Assembly: GCA_023381895.1 (NCBI GenBank)
Contig: JAMCTA010000029.1
Coordinates: forward strand, 308 to 64,307
Length of the DNA stretch: 64,000 nucleotides
Reading direction: 5' to 3'
DNA from: Chloroflexota bacterium
GTDB lineage: Bacteria > Chloroflexota > UBA4733
This document shows positions 7,546 to 16,043 of this stretch, piece by piece (within the stretch, counting starts at the first letter, position 1; the number at the start of each line of letters is the position of its first letter). Made by a program: the position numbers and the translations under genes. The notes beneath the pieces are model-generated. The model made no database searches, was not told the DNA's origin, and worked only from the letters and a program-made list of their open reading frames with translations.

Positions 7546-8625
7546 GTGCAGCATTATCCGATAGCAGTCGTTCCCGGAGATGGCATTGGTGTCGACGTCC
7601 TTGAAGAGGGTATCAAGACGCTCGACTTCCTTGGCGAGATCACGCAGAGCTTTCGTTTCGAGTATCAGCATTTCCCGTGGAGCTGCGAGTACTACCTGAA
7701 GCACGGCACCATGATGGCGGACGACGCGCTTGACCAGCTCGCTCACTTCCCAGCCATCTATTTTGGCGCGTGCGGCTTCCCTGCGCTCGTACCTGATCAC
7801 GTCTCCCTATGGGGCATGATCTTGCCAATCCGCAAGCACTTCCAGCAGTACGTCAATGTGCGGCCCATTCGCTTACTTCCCGGACTCCCGGGCCGATTGC
7901 GTGACAAAGGGCCGGAACACATCGACTTCGTGTGCATCCGTGAGAACACCGAGGGTGAGTACGCTGGTGCAGGAGGGCGGATTCACGTGGGCCAGCCCTA
8001 CGAGGTCGCGATCCAGAGCATCGTATTCACGCGGACGGCAGTGGAGCGCATCATCCGGTACGCCTTCGACTATGCCGTGCGCACAGGGCGTCGCCAGGTC
8101 ACGAGCGTGACCAAATCCAATGCCATGCAGTACAACATGGTTTTCTGGGACGAGGTGTTCCGCGCCGTCGCCAAGGAGTACTCGCTGATACGCACCACTC
8201 AATACCACGTCGATGCGATCGCAGCACGCTTCATCACCAACCCCGAGACGCTCGACGTCATCGTGGCATCAAACCTGTTCGCGGACATTCTCACCGATCT
8301 TGGCGGCGCCCTACAGGGCTCGATGGGCGTTCCACCCAGTGCCAACATCGATCCTACACGACAGCATCCTTCGATGTTTGAGCCGGTCCATGGCTCAGCT
8401 CCCGACATCGCCGGCAAGGGTATAGCCAACCCGATTGCCGCTGTGTGGGCAGGCCAGATGATGCTGGATTTCCTCGGTCTTGAAGCGGAAGCCAAGCTGC
8501 TCATGGCCGCCCTGGAAGCGACGACGAGAGATGGCCGCGTGCTGACTCCGGATCTCGGAGGAAGAGCGACAACCGGTGAGGTAAGTGAAGCGATCCGGGA
8601 CCATCTCCGTCACATGACGCACTGA
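7546..8625 (+). CDS. Isocitrate/isopropylmalate dehydrogenase family, tartrate / D-malate dehydrogenase type
   Basis: NAD-dependent beta-decarboxylating dehydrogenase. It starts with the family's AVVPGDGIGVDVLEEG and has IRENTEGEYAGAGGR (substrate loop), the catalytic lysine region SVTKSNAMQYNMVFWDEV, DAIAARFITNPETLDVIVAS, NLFADILTDLGGALQGSMG and FEPVHGSAPDIAGKGIANP. It differs from LeuB in the substrate loop and in the HVSLWGMILPIRK segment, which is typical of tartrate/D-malate dehydrogenases (TtuC/DmlA). I therefore do not call it leuB; a separate leuB lies at 40 kb. GTG 7546 follows a strong GGGGGAGGG. Its neighbours also look like small-acid and amide metabolism. Confidence 0.85.
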   Translation: MQHYPIAVVPGDGIGVDVLEEGIKTLDFLGEITQSFRFEYQHFPWSCEYYLKHGTMMADDALDQLAHFPAIYFGACGFPALVPDHVSLWGMILPIRKHFQQYVNVRPIRLLPGLPGRLRDKGPEHIDFVCIRENTEGEYAGAGGRIHVGQPYEVAIQSIVFTRTAVERIIRYAFDYAVRTGRRQVTSVTKSNAMQYNMVFWDEVFRAVAKEYSLIRTTQYHVDAIAARFITNPETLDVIVASNLFADILTDLGGALQGSMGVPPSANIDPTRQHPSMFEPVHGSAPDIAGKGIANPIAAVWAGQMMLDFLGLEAEAKLLMAALEATTRDGRVLTPDLGGRATTGEVSEAIRDHLRHMTH

Positions 8626-8760
8626 CCAGATGGCTCCCGGCCCGAGTTGAACTTGCGCACCCGCGTGCTGAAGATTGCTCAGGGAGGGAAATACCGGGGA
8701 GAGCGGGCAGAAGAGCAGCTCCCCTACAGCCGGTCTTCCGAAGTGCAGCCGCGCTGTTGC

Positions 8761-9498
8761 CTATAGCGAAGGCCAGTTCAACCGCCCATAGAGCTGCAGG
8801 AGCGGGGCCATGAGCTGGAGCCAGTGATCGGAGAGGAGCAGCACACCCATGATGGCGAGCATTGCAGCGCCTGCGTAGCTGAAGAGCGGCAAGAACCGCC
8901 GGAGGGCGCGCAAAGAGGCGGCAACGTGGGCAAAGTAAGCGCCAGCTACGACGAAAGGCAGCCCCAAGCCCATGGCATATAGTGCGAGCAAGAGAGCGCC
9001 CTGAGCGGCCTGCGCCTGCGTCCCTGCCACCGCCAGCACCGCGGCCAACACTGGGCCGATGCAGGGTGTCCAGCCCAGTGCGAATGCTGCTCCCAGAAAG
9101 ACGGCACCGGCAGCGCCACCAGGACGAGAGAGACCACGCCAGCGCCACTCTCCCTGCATTGCGGGAATCTTGACGATACCGATGAGAAACGCTGCCATGA
9201 CGAGAATGAAGATGCCGGCGACCTTCTCCAACACTGGGCGTACCTCATCAAGGGCGCTGCCTACGGCTGAGGCGGAGGCTCCCAGCGCACTGAAAGCCAG
9301 TGTGAAGCCCAGAACAAATAAGAGGCAGGCCCGCAGAGAGGCCCAGCGCTTGCCCTGGGAGCCGACCTCGCTCACGCTGAAGCCGGTAATGAAGGATAGG
9401 TACCCAGGAAGCAGCGGGAAGGTGCACGGGGAGAAGAACGACACCAGACCTGCGATAAATGCAAGGGGCCAGAGCCACGGTGACAGCGCAACAGTCAT
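8761..9498 (-). CDS. ccdA: Cytochrome c biogenesis protein CcdA
   Basis: Polytopic membrane thiol transporter that carries electrons from cytoplasmic thioredoxin to the outer face, for cytochrome c maturation or other disulfide reduction. The 245-residue product has about six membrane segments. The two redox cysteines sit in the family's motifs, SFFSPCTFPLLPGYLSF in the first helix region and GWTPCIGPVLAAVL in the fourth. ATG 9498 (MTVALSPW) begins right before the first helix; the longer frame to 9834 is an antisense shadow of the amidase. No thioredoxin-like partner or cytochrome c gene lies nearby. It is seven bases downstream of the amidase stop, so the two may share a transcript. Confidence 0.9.
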   Translation of the reverse strand: MTVALSPWLWPLAFIAGLVSFFSPCTFPLLPGYLSFITGFSVSEVGSQGKRWASLRACLLFVLGFTLAFSALGASASAVGSALDEVRPVLEKVAGIFILVMAAFLIGIVKIPAMQGEWRWRGLSRPGGAAGAVFLGAAFALGWTPCIGPVLAAVLAVAGTQAQAAQGALLLALYAMGLGLPFVVAGAYFAHVAASLRALRRFLPLFSYAGAAMLAIMGVLLLSDHWLQLMAPLLQLYGRLNWPSL

Positions 9499-9505
9499 AG
9501 ATCCG

Positions 9506-11164
9506 CTACGCCCAGCTCGGATGTTGTCTATGCCAGTCAGTACACCGTTGATAGGCGATGGCAGCGTCGAGGATCGCGTTCTCGGCTCCGAAGCTCCCGA
9601 GAAAGGCGAGACCAGCAGGACAGCCACAACTGGTGAAACCCATGGGCACGGTGATCGCTGGCAAGCCAGCGAGGCACCCCAGGGCGGCGACAGTACGAGA
9701 GATCCGGGCGTCGCTGCGCCATGGCTGCTCACTGAAACGCTGATCGAGGAGCGCTGGCTCACCCGCAACTGCCGGATAGATAACCGCATCGAAGTCTGCC
9801 AGTGACAATACCGTCGACGACATGATCTTCCCACGAAGACGGAGCGCGCGGAGGTAATCGCTGGCGGTCACCGTCAGATTGGCGTAGGCGCGATAGTGGT
9901 CTTCGGGAGCGGTTAGCTCCTGGGGACGGGTCGACCGCAGGAAGTCGTCGAAGGCGCCACCCATCTCACCCCACAGAATCACCTGAGTCGTCTCCAGGAT
10001 CGGGTGTGAGGGCAGCTCAATCTCGGTAATGGTGCCAAGCGTACCGGCTGTCTCCAGGGCCCGCTCGAAGCACGAAGCCACGTCAGGATGAAGCCCTAGA
10101 GTGGTATCCCGCACGAGCGCGAAGTGAAAAGGACGATCAGGTTGTGGAGTGAATCTCCAGGAATGCTCGCCCTGTGCGCCTGGCAATGGCGCCGTCATGC
10201 CCTCGAGCACGAGGCCACAGTCAAAGGCATCGCGACACATCGGGCCGATCTTATCCAGCGTCCAGGACAACACCATTGCCCCCCGACCATCGACACGCCC
10301 TAGCGAAGGTCTGAGGCCACTCAATCCACAGAAGGCCGACGGCGTGAGAATCGATTCCCAAGTCTCCGTACCTATGCCCCAGGGGACCAGTCCAGCCGCA
10401 ACAGCCGATCCAGTGCCACTCGATGAGCCGCCACTCCAGCGATCCGTGCGCCAAGGATTGACGCCAGGCCCGGTCCACGCGGCCTCAGGACGGTCGTAAC
10501 CGGCCCCGCCGGCAAGCTCAACCATCGCAAGCTTTGCCGCGAGCACGCTACCTGCCTGAGACAAACGCCGCAACACCGCGGCATCATAGGGAAACTGCTG
10601 GTGCCGGAGTGGCGCAGCGCCCCAGGTCGTGGGTGATCCGGCTGTGGCGAGCAGGTCCTTGGCGCCGAAGGGAATGCCGTGCAGCGGGCCGCGGTCACGC
10701 CCCTGACGAAGATCGCACGCCGCGGCCGCCGCCTCGGCACGAGCTCTCTCTGGAAGGAGATGGGCCAGAGCATTGAGAGCTGGACCGTGTCGCGCAAGCC
10801 GGTCCAGCGTCATCTCCGTGAGCTCATCAGGTGACGTTCGGCCTGAACGGATCCAATCTGCCAGCTGCCACACCGGTGCAAAGAAGAGCTGTTCCAGGCG
10901 ATCTCCTGGCTGCGGGCCCGGGAGTGGCGCTACTGGAGCCTTGGGCGCCTCTACTGCGACCGGATGTGCCTCTGGAAGTGGTCGAGCCCACGCTGGAGCG
11001 TCTTCGTAGGTGAGTGGTGAGGCACGGAGGGTGGCGACAGCTCGTTGGACATCTGCAACACGTGCCAGGAGATCCTCCGTAGCGCCATCTTCCAGAAAGT
11101 TGCCGGCCTCGGCCACTAGGCGCGTATACGCCGCTCGCACCTGCGGTTGATCGTCTTGTTGCAC
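9506..11164 (-). CDS. Amidase-signature family hydrolase
   Basis: Amidase-signature enzyme, related to GatA, that cleaves amide bonds with a Ser-cisSer-Lys triad. The catalytic lysine is in GIPFGAKDLLAT, the cis-serine in DRWSGGSSSGTGSAVAAGL and the nucleophile serine in GTETWESILTPSAFCGLSGL, followed by RPSLGRV. The usual GTDTGGSIR block is altered to GTETWESIL, so one glycine of the oxyanion region is replaced by Glu. An N-terminal extension of about 90 residues (helical, then Pro/Ala rich) precedes the domain. At 552 residues it is a little long. No GatB or GatC is adjacent, so it is probably a catabolic amidase, not the tRNA amidotransferase. It diverges from the creatininase-like gene. 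Confidence 0.85.
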   Translation of the reverse strand: MQQDDQPQVRAAYTRLVAEAGNFLEDGATEDLLARVADVQRAVATLRASPLTYEDAPAWARPLPEAHPVAVEAPKAPVAPLPGPQPGDRLEQLFFAPVWQLADWIRSGRTSPDELTEMTLDRLARHGPALNALAHLLPERARAEAAAAACDLRQGRDRGPLHGIPFGAKDLLATAGSPTTWGAAPLRHQQFPYDAAVLRRLSQAGSVLAAKLAMVELAGGAGYDRPEAAWTGPGVNPWRTDRWSGGSSSGTGSAVAAGLVPWGIGTETWESILTPSAFCGLSGLRPSLGRVDGRGAMVLSWTLDKIGPMCRDAFDCGLVLEGMTAPLPGAQGEHSWRFTPQPDRPFHFALVRDTTLGLHPDVASCFERALETAGTLGTITEIELPSHPILETTQVILWGEMGGAFDDFLRSTRPQELTAPEDHYRAYANLTVTASDYLRALRLRGKIMSSTVLSLADFDAVIYPAVAGEPALLDQRFSEQPWRSDARISRTVAALGCLAGLPAITVPMGFTSCGCPAGLAFLGSFGAENAILDAAIAYQRCTDWHRQHPSWA

Positions 11165-11287
11165 CGGTCTGTTCCTGTCAGTATGACTCGCACGATCAAG
11201 CGGTGGCCATTCCTAAGCCGGCCCGCTATCGTATGATACCGACCAGTTCTCGCGAGGCTGCTAGTCACAAGAACGGAGAGCCAGAAG

Positions 11288-12082
11288 ATGGCAGGGCACT
11301 ATCTGGCGGATCTCTCGCGCTCCCACGTCGAAGCGCTCGCCACCAAGGCGGCGCTCGTGGTTCCAGTAGCAGCTATCGAACAGCACGGACCTGACCTGCC
11401 CATCGGTACCGACACGCTGCTGTGCGAGGCGATCACGGCCGAGGCAGTAAAGCTGGCGACGCAGCAGGACGAAAGCATCGAGCTCATTCGAGCTCCCAGT
11501 GTTGCTTACGGCTACTCGCTCCATCACCGTCCGTTTCCAGGCGTCTTCTCGCTCAAGGCCGGTACACTGCTGGCCGTGCTCCGTGAGGTAGGGGAGAGCG
11601 CGGCCGCGTCCGGCTTCCGCCGCGTATTCTTTCTGAACGGTCACGGTGGGAACGAAGAGTTGGTGCGCGTTGCAGCCAGAGAAGTCGCGATCGCTCATCG
11701 AGTCCTGGCCGGCGCCGCCGCGTACTGGACGCTGGCACTCCCGGACCTGCGCGCTGCAGGACTGACGGATGAGCTGCGAATCCCAGGGCACGCCGGAGAC
11801 TTCGAGGCTTCGCTCCTCCACGTTCTCGACGGCCACGAGAGGTTTGCAGCATTCATTGCCGCGCCCAAAGCGCCGCGAGCCGTAGACGATCCTGCCACGC
11901 AGAGCACAAGCTACTTCCTTCAGCGTCCCGGTGAGATGAGTCTCATCGACGGATACACCGAACGTTCGAGCAAAGCTTCCGCAGAGCTTGGCAAGCGCCT
12001 ATGGAATATAGTCACAGCGAGCGTCGCGTCTGAGCTCAGACGGTTTGCCCACGAGCCGTTGCCGGAGCGTCGCCACGACTGA
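11288..12082 (+). CDS. Creatininase-family amidohydrolase
   Basis: Metal-dependent hydrolase of the creatinine amidohydrolase family, which also includes formamide hydrolases of cofactor biosynthesis (MftE, ArfB). The metal and active-site motifs are clear: VVPVAAIEQHGPDLPIGTD carries the conserved Glu, His and Asp, and FFLNGHGGNEEL the second metal-binding part. GHAGDFEASLL is the later Glu-containing motif. The length of 264 residues is normal. ATG 11288 follows GGAGAGCC. With the adjacent divergent amidase it suggests breakdown of cyclic or linear amides, but the natural substrate is not deducible. Confidence 0.87.
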   Translation: MAGHYLADLSRSHVEALATKAALVVPVAAIEQHGPDLPIGTDTLLCEAITAEAVKLATQQDESIELIRAPSVAYGYSLHHRPFPGVFSLKAGTLLAVLREVGESAAASGFRRVFFLNGHGGNEELVRVAAREVAIAHRVLAGAAAYWTLALPDLRAAGLTDELRIPGHAGDFEASLLHVLDGHERFAAFIAAPKAPRAVDDPATQSTSYFLQRPGEMSLIDGYTERSSKASAELGKRLWNIVTASVASELRRFAHEPLPERRHD

Positions 12083-12135
12083 TGACCAAGAGCGACCGGG
12101 GTGAGTGACTCCACTCTACCGGTAACGCGACAGTG

Positions 12136-13293
12136 TTAGACGACGGTATCCGGGTCAAGAGGTAGCTGGACCGGCCGGCCTCCCTCGCGAGAAGACAGTC
12201 GAAGGGCCAAGATGAGCTCCTGATCGAGCCGTGCCTGCGCTGCCCCATACGTGGGGTCGCCATCGGTGCGGACCGCTTGGACGAGGCTCATGAGGCAGCC
12301 GGCGACGCCGATTTCATCGTCGTGCCACTGCCTACCGTGTCCCTTCACTGCCGGAGCGAACGGGTTGCTCCAGCTGACGATGGGAAGCTCTGGATCGCCT
12401 GTGTGGGCGACCATTGAGATAAGCGCGCCTCCGTCGACACGCTCCCAGCGGCGCTGAACAGTAATGAACAGCGGCGCTTCACCTCCAGGAGCTAGGAGCG
12501 CCAGACGCTCCTCGACGTCGAGACCCACACCGACCGTGATACCCATGCCACGCTCTGCCAGGAAGCGGCTGCTTCGCCACCAACGCAAGGGCGAATCGTA
12601 GCCTACGCTCGTCCAGTGGAAGACTCCGAGCCGGTCACCCTCAAACTCGATAATGCCGTGTTCCTGTGTCTCGGAGCGGGGCCCAGTTGTGTTACGAGCC
12701 TGGGAGGTGTAAGGCGACAGCGGGTAGGTACGAACGGCACCTGTAACCTGAAGGGGTCGGGTGCCGAAGCCTAGATAGCTGCGCAGCACGCTCATCCCGT
12801 GATATCCGTGCCCGGCGAAGTCATTGAAAGACGTATGAACGCGCCCGAACAGTCCAGTAGCGAGGAGAGCAAGCTTGATCTGCTCGTAAGGACGGCGGTG
12901 GAACTGTTCCGCGACCTCGACCTTGAGGCCGTGGTGTGTGGCAGAAGCCACAATGGCGTCGGCATCACTGAGCTTCTGCGCAATCGGAGTCTCAAGCAAG
13001 ACGTGCAACCCGTGCTCCACCGCCATCAGGCCCACCTCGCCGTTGGCAGACGCCGTCACGGAGACGATCCCGATCTCGGGGGCTGTGTTGGATATGAGCT
13101 GGGCCAGGCTCGTGAAATGTGGAACTCCCAGACTAGCGCCAAGGCGGAGGGCAGATGCCTCACTGCGGCCCCAGACGGCCACGAGCTCGACCTCCTGGGA
13201 GAGTGCTTTGACGAGAGGGCCATAGAGATAGTCGGAACGAGCCGCAGTGCCGATGATAGCGACTCGCAGAGGGCGCTGAGCAGATGCAGTCAT
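12136..13293 (-). CDS. Gfo/Idh/MocA-family oxidoreductase
   Basis: NAD(P)-dependent sugar or cyclitol dehydrogenase-like protein. The N-terminal Rossmann fold is seen in RVAIIGTAARSDYLYGPLV, with GRSEASALRLG after the second strand. The family's lysine motif (normally EKP) appears as LLETPIAQKL, so the usual lysine is replaced by Thr-Pro. This may alter catalysis. The C-terminal alpha/beta domain follows from about residue 130. The product is 385 residues. ATG 13293 has AGGAGGAG upstream. It converges with the creatininase gene and diverges from the tRNA-Pro gene. Confidence 0.82.
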   Translation of the reverse strand: MTASAQRPLRVAIIGTAARSDYLYGPLVKALSQEVELVAVWGRSEASALRLGASLGVPHFTSLAQLISNTAPEIGIVSVTASANGEVGLMAVEHGLHVLLETPIAQKLSDADAIVASATHHGLKVEVAEQFHRRPYEQIKLALLATGLFGRVHTSFNDFAGHGYHGMSVLRSYLGFGTRPLQVTGAVRTYPLSPYTSQARNTTGPRSETQEHGIIEFEGDRLGVFHWTSVGYDSPLRWWRSSRFLAERGMGITVGVGLDVEERLALLAPGGEAPLFITVQRRWERVDGGALISMVAHTGDPELPIVSWSNPFAPAVKGHGRQWHDDEIGVAGCLMSLVQAVRTDGDPTYGAAQARLDQELILALRLSSREGGRPVQLPLDPDTVV

Positions 13294-13409
13294 GGTATGG
13301 ATCTCCTCCTCTTTCGTTGCGTCGTATCAATCCTACACAGTCTGTGCGGCGCGCTGCGCTAGCGAGCGACTGATGCAGGACAACACAACACACGAGGTGA
13401 CTTTCAGGA

Positions 13410-13438
13410 TTGCCCCGGCAAGGGCGACTGGTTATACT
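13410..13438 (+). promoter_or_regulatory. Predicted promoter of tRNA-Pro(GGG)
   Basis: TTGCCC at 13410-13415 and TATACT at 13433-13438 are separated by 17 bases, matching sigma-70-type -35 and -10 boxes at 4 and 5 of 6 positions. The predicted start is about 35 bases before the tRNA 5' end. Confidence 0.5.
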
Positions 13439-13478
13439 GTCAGCAGCGAGAGGCTCGCATCGCTAGGTGTCATTTCCC

Positions 13479-13552
13479 CGGGCTGTGGCGCAGCTTGGTA
13501 GCGCACTTGAATGGGGTTCAAGTGGTCGTGCGTTCGAATCGCACCAGCCCGA
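13479..13552 (+). tRNA. tRNA-Pro (anticodon GGG)
   Basis: A complete cloverleaf folds: acceptor arms CGGGCTG and CAGCCCG, D stem GCGC/GCGC with the AGCTTGGTA loop, anticodon stem CTTGA/TCAAG with the loop ATGGGGT giving anticodon GGG, and T arm GTGCG TTCGAAT CGCAC. The discriminator is A, as usual for proline tRNA outside the eukaryotes. CCA is not encoded (the next bases are CA). The 3' end borders the accessory region with a tyrosine-recombinase relic about 100 bases on, a classic integration setting. Confidence 0.95.
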
Positions 13553-13556
13553 CAAG

Positions 13557-13573
13557 TGCCCGGTCGTCGGGCA
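13557..13573 (+). terminator. Short hairpin after tRNA-Pro(GGG)
   Basis: TGCCCG and CGGGCA form a 6-bp stem with a 5-base loop, just after the tRNA. No T-run follows, so termination is only possible, not shown. Confidence 0.3.
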
Positions 13574-13650
13574 AAATGGCTCTCTTATCCGCGCCTAAGT
13601 GACCGCTTCTCCCGCTCCTGTTCACTTGAACGGAGAGAGGAAACGGGCAC

Positions 13651-13927
13651 ATGAAGAGCACGATCAGCAACCTGGCGGCGGCACACCTGGCCTGGATGGA
13701 GTTACGCCGCTCGCCGGCCACCGTCCAGTTCTGTCGCTACGCCTACCGGCGTCCGCCACGCGTTCGCTGAGTCGATGCTCGTCCACGGCTCCAACACGTA
13801 AGCTGTGCAGGACCTGCTCGGCCACGCGGATCAGGACACCGCCGTCCGCTACACCCGATTCTTGGCCAGCGACCTCGTGGCCCAGCACCGGCGCAGCAGT
13901 CCCGTGGCCCATCTGGAGGCGATGTAG
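13651..13927 (+). pseudogene. Tyrosine recombinase (integrase) relic with internal deletion
   Basis: ATG 13651, preceded by GGAGAGAGG, begins an N-terminal core-binding-like stretch (AAAHLAWMELRRSPATVQF, then CRYAYR). At about 13750 the reading passes to another frame encoding the end of the catalytic domain: GVRHAFAESMLVHGSNT, a TAA stop at 13799, then AVQDLLGHADQDTAVRYTRF and a TAG at 13925. This keeps the box-II RHxF, the LLGH and the nucleophile Tyr. About 200 residues between the two parts, including the first catalytic Arg, are missing. The gene is therefore dead. It directly follows tRNA-Pro and is probably the remnant of the enzyme that brought in the accessory region. Confidence 0.75.
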
Positions 13928-14132
13928 GCCAAGGTGTCCCTAACGTCATCGCCGCTTCCGCGATGACGTGCCGATGGTCTGGGGGCGCCGATGGTTGGCA
14001 TTACTCCTCCCGCGCCTGGTGCCGCCTCCGGGATGTTGTCATCATCCTCGTGTGTTCGCTAGTCTGGTGTGGGATCACTGGCGCTTTTGCTGTCGGGTCG
14101 TGACGACTAGGCCGGCTCTCCAGGGAGCTGTT

Positions 14133-14607
14133 CCCATAGGAGTGGGCTTGATTTTCGTAAGCAGCTCTCCTTCCGTCGGTGGTGCAGCGTGGCGTTGTTA
14201 GGCGACCTGCTGGAGCGCTGGGCGTGGGGAGCAGCGCAGGGGTGCGGTCGTCGGCGGTGGCGATGCGGGTGGCGCCGTCTTGGAGGGTGGCGGCGAATCA
14301 GGGCTGGAGCAGGCCGCTCGGGAAGCCCCGATCCACCACCAGATGGGGCATCGTCCCGGCCGGCCACCAGTAGGCGGCCTGCGCCATCAGGTCGCAGACC
14401 AGCGGCGCGAAGCGGGCCCTAGGTCAAACCCGCCCAGGCCCACTACCACTCACCCCTGCCAAGCCCATCACTATCACCCACGCCTACACCAGCAGATACA
14501 CTTCCTCCGGGGAGGGCATCGGTCGCCTCTGATCATCACGGATTCTCATTCGCCCGCGATTGTCGGCTGCGCCTTCTCCCTTGCCAAATCCTGCCCACTC
14601 CTATGGG
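14133..14607. mobile_element. Internally deleted insertion sequence with 15-bp terminal inverted repeats
   Basis: CCCATAGGAGTGGGC at 14133-14147 has an exact inverted copy at 14593-14607. Beyond the perfect 15 bases the inner flanks still agree partly (GATTT follows two bases later on both sides), as expected of terminal inverted repeats. Between them lies a minus-strand transposase fragment with stops. The whole unit is 475 bp, far too short for a working IS. Confidence 0.65.
14268..14420 (-). pseudogene. DDE transposase fragment (IS4-like) inside the IS relic
   Basis: The minus strand reads RFAPLVCDLMAQAAYWWP, then AGTMPHLVVDRGFPSGL, a TGA, and FAATLQDGATRIATADD. The VVDRGF...L...LQ pattern resembles the second catalytic Asp region of IS4-superfamily transposases. 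There is no start and the frame is closed by the stop. Confidence 0.45.
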
Positions 14608-14831
14608 CCTGGCCCCCGGGCGCCGTTCCCTCGTCCATGGGCGCTCACCGGTCCCCCGGCGGCGCAGCAGTTCGGCTATCGATGGTGCGCTGGCGGGAGG
14701 CAGACGCGGGCGTTTTTTGGTCGGTCACTGCCGGAGGCCCCAACGTAGTCCGTCCCCTTCCGTTCACCCCACATATAGATAGGAACGTACGCTGAGCGTG
14801 CTGTACGTCCGCGCCGATCCACTAGCGAGGG

Positions 14832-16043
14832 CTACTCATGGCGCAGGGCGTCGATTGGAGCGAGCCGGGCTGCCCGGGTGGCTGGATAGACGCCGAAGAA
14901 GATGCCCACTGCCAGGGAGACCGCGACGGCCAGTAGGATGGATCCGGGTGCTACCAGCGTGCGCCAGCCGGCGAGCTGAGTGATGATGCGCGCTGCCGTG
15001 ATGCCACCGAGGATGCCCAAGCAGCCTCCCAGGACGCTGAGCACCGTCGCTTCCACGACGAACTGCCCGAACAGCGCTGCGTCCGTCGCCCCGATGGCTT
15101 TGCGGGTCCCGATCTCCCGGGTGCGCTCCGCCACGGCTACCAGCATGATGTTCATGATGCCGATACCGCCCACCACCAGCGAGACGGCGGCCAGACCGCC
15201 GATGAGGTACGTGAGGCTCGTTGTAACACTGCGCGCCGCGTTGAGTACGCTCAACTGATTCTTGATCTTGAAGTCGGGCTTGGCGCTGCCTGTGATGTGG
15301 TGGCGCTGGCGGAGTAGCGCATCAATCTCGCCCGTCACGGCCGGCAACTGACTGCTGGATTGGACCTGCACCACCGCCCGCTCGGCATTCTGCGTGCCCC
15401 CGGACAGCATGCGCTGGTAGAGAGAGAGCGGGATGATGATCTGATCATCGAGATCATTTTGCCCGATTACGCCTTTCGGTCCTAGCAGACCGATGACAGA
15501 GAAGGTCAAGCCATTGATCGTGATGTGCTTGCCGACCGGGTTGACGCCGCCGAAGAGCTTGCGCTCCGGCCGCTGACCGAGCACAGCGACGTTACGATAG
15601 CCGGTCAGGTCGGCAGTGGTAAGAAAACGCCCGGCAACGGTGTGATAGTTGCCGACCGGAGCAAAGACCGGTACGGTACCGATGATCGTCGTCCCCGTAT
15701 TCTTGCGACCCGCCTGGACATGGAAGTCCTTGTTGCTCGACGGCACGACCGCCACCACGCCCGGCAAGGCGCCGAGCGCCTGAACATCGCGCGGGGTGAG
15801 AGTGATGCCGTTGGTCGTCGTGCTCACGCCTTGCACCTTCACTTTAGCGCCCTTGACGATGAGCTGGTTAGCGCCGAGCTGTTCTACGCGCTTGGCAATG
15901 TCCGCCTGTGCCCCAGTGCCGATGGAGACCGTACTGATGACGGCCGCGACCCCGATGATCACTCCCAGCATGGTCAGGAGGGAACGGGTAGGATTCCCCG
16001 TGAGCGAGCGCACGGCGATCATAACGAGGATCCAAAGTTTCAC
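14832..16043 (-). CDS. MacB-like ABC transporter permease (FtsX domain)
   Basis: Membrane subunit of a MacAB-type efflux or export complex. The product is 403 residues. An N-terminal helix lies around LTMLGVIIGVAAVISTVSIG, then a large external MacB-PCD domain (about residues 45-270), and three C-terminal helices starting at LIGGLAAVSLVVGGIGIMNI. These are followed by the VAERTREIGTRKAIGA motif typical of FtsX/MacB permeases and the ending GVYPATRAARLAPIDALRHE. It lacks the fused ATPase of true MacB, which is encoded by the preceding gene; the two overlap by four bases (ATGA), so they are translationally coupled. The substrate is unknown; nothing here proves macrolide export. Confidence 0.9.
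   Translation of the reverse strand: MKLWILVMIAVRSLTGNPTRSLLTMLGVIIGVAAVISTVSIGTGAQADIAKRVEQLGANQLIVKGAKVKVQGVSTTTNGITLTPRDVQALGALPGVVAVVPSSNKDFHVQAGRKNTGTTIIGTVPVFAPVGNYHTVAGRFLTTADLTGYRNVAVLGQRPERKLFGGVNPVGKHITINGLTFSVIGLLGPKGVIGQNDLDDQIIIPLSLYQRMLSGGTQNAERAVVQVQSSSQLPAVTGEIDALLRQRHHITGSAKPDFKIKNQLSVLNAARSVTTSLTYLIGGLAAVSLVVGGIGIMNIMLVAVAERTREIGTRKAIGATDAALFGQFVVEATVLSVLGGCLGILGGITAARIITQLAGWRTLVAPGSILLAVAVSLAVGIFFGVYPATRAARLAPIDALRHE

Noticed and set aside
7546..8625. A second leuB
   Set aside because: The substrate loop and neighbouring motifs fit tartrate/D-malate-type dehydrogenase better, and a proper LeuB is encoded in the leu operon.
13557..13573. Confident rho-independent terminator after tRNA-Pro(GGG)
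   Set aside because: The stem is only six base pairs and no T-run follows, so it is listed with low confidence only.
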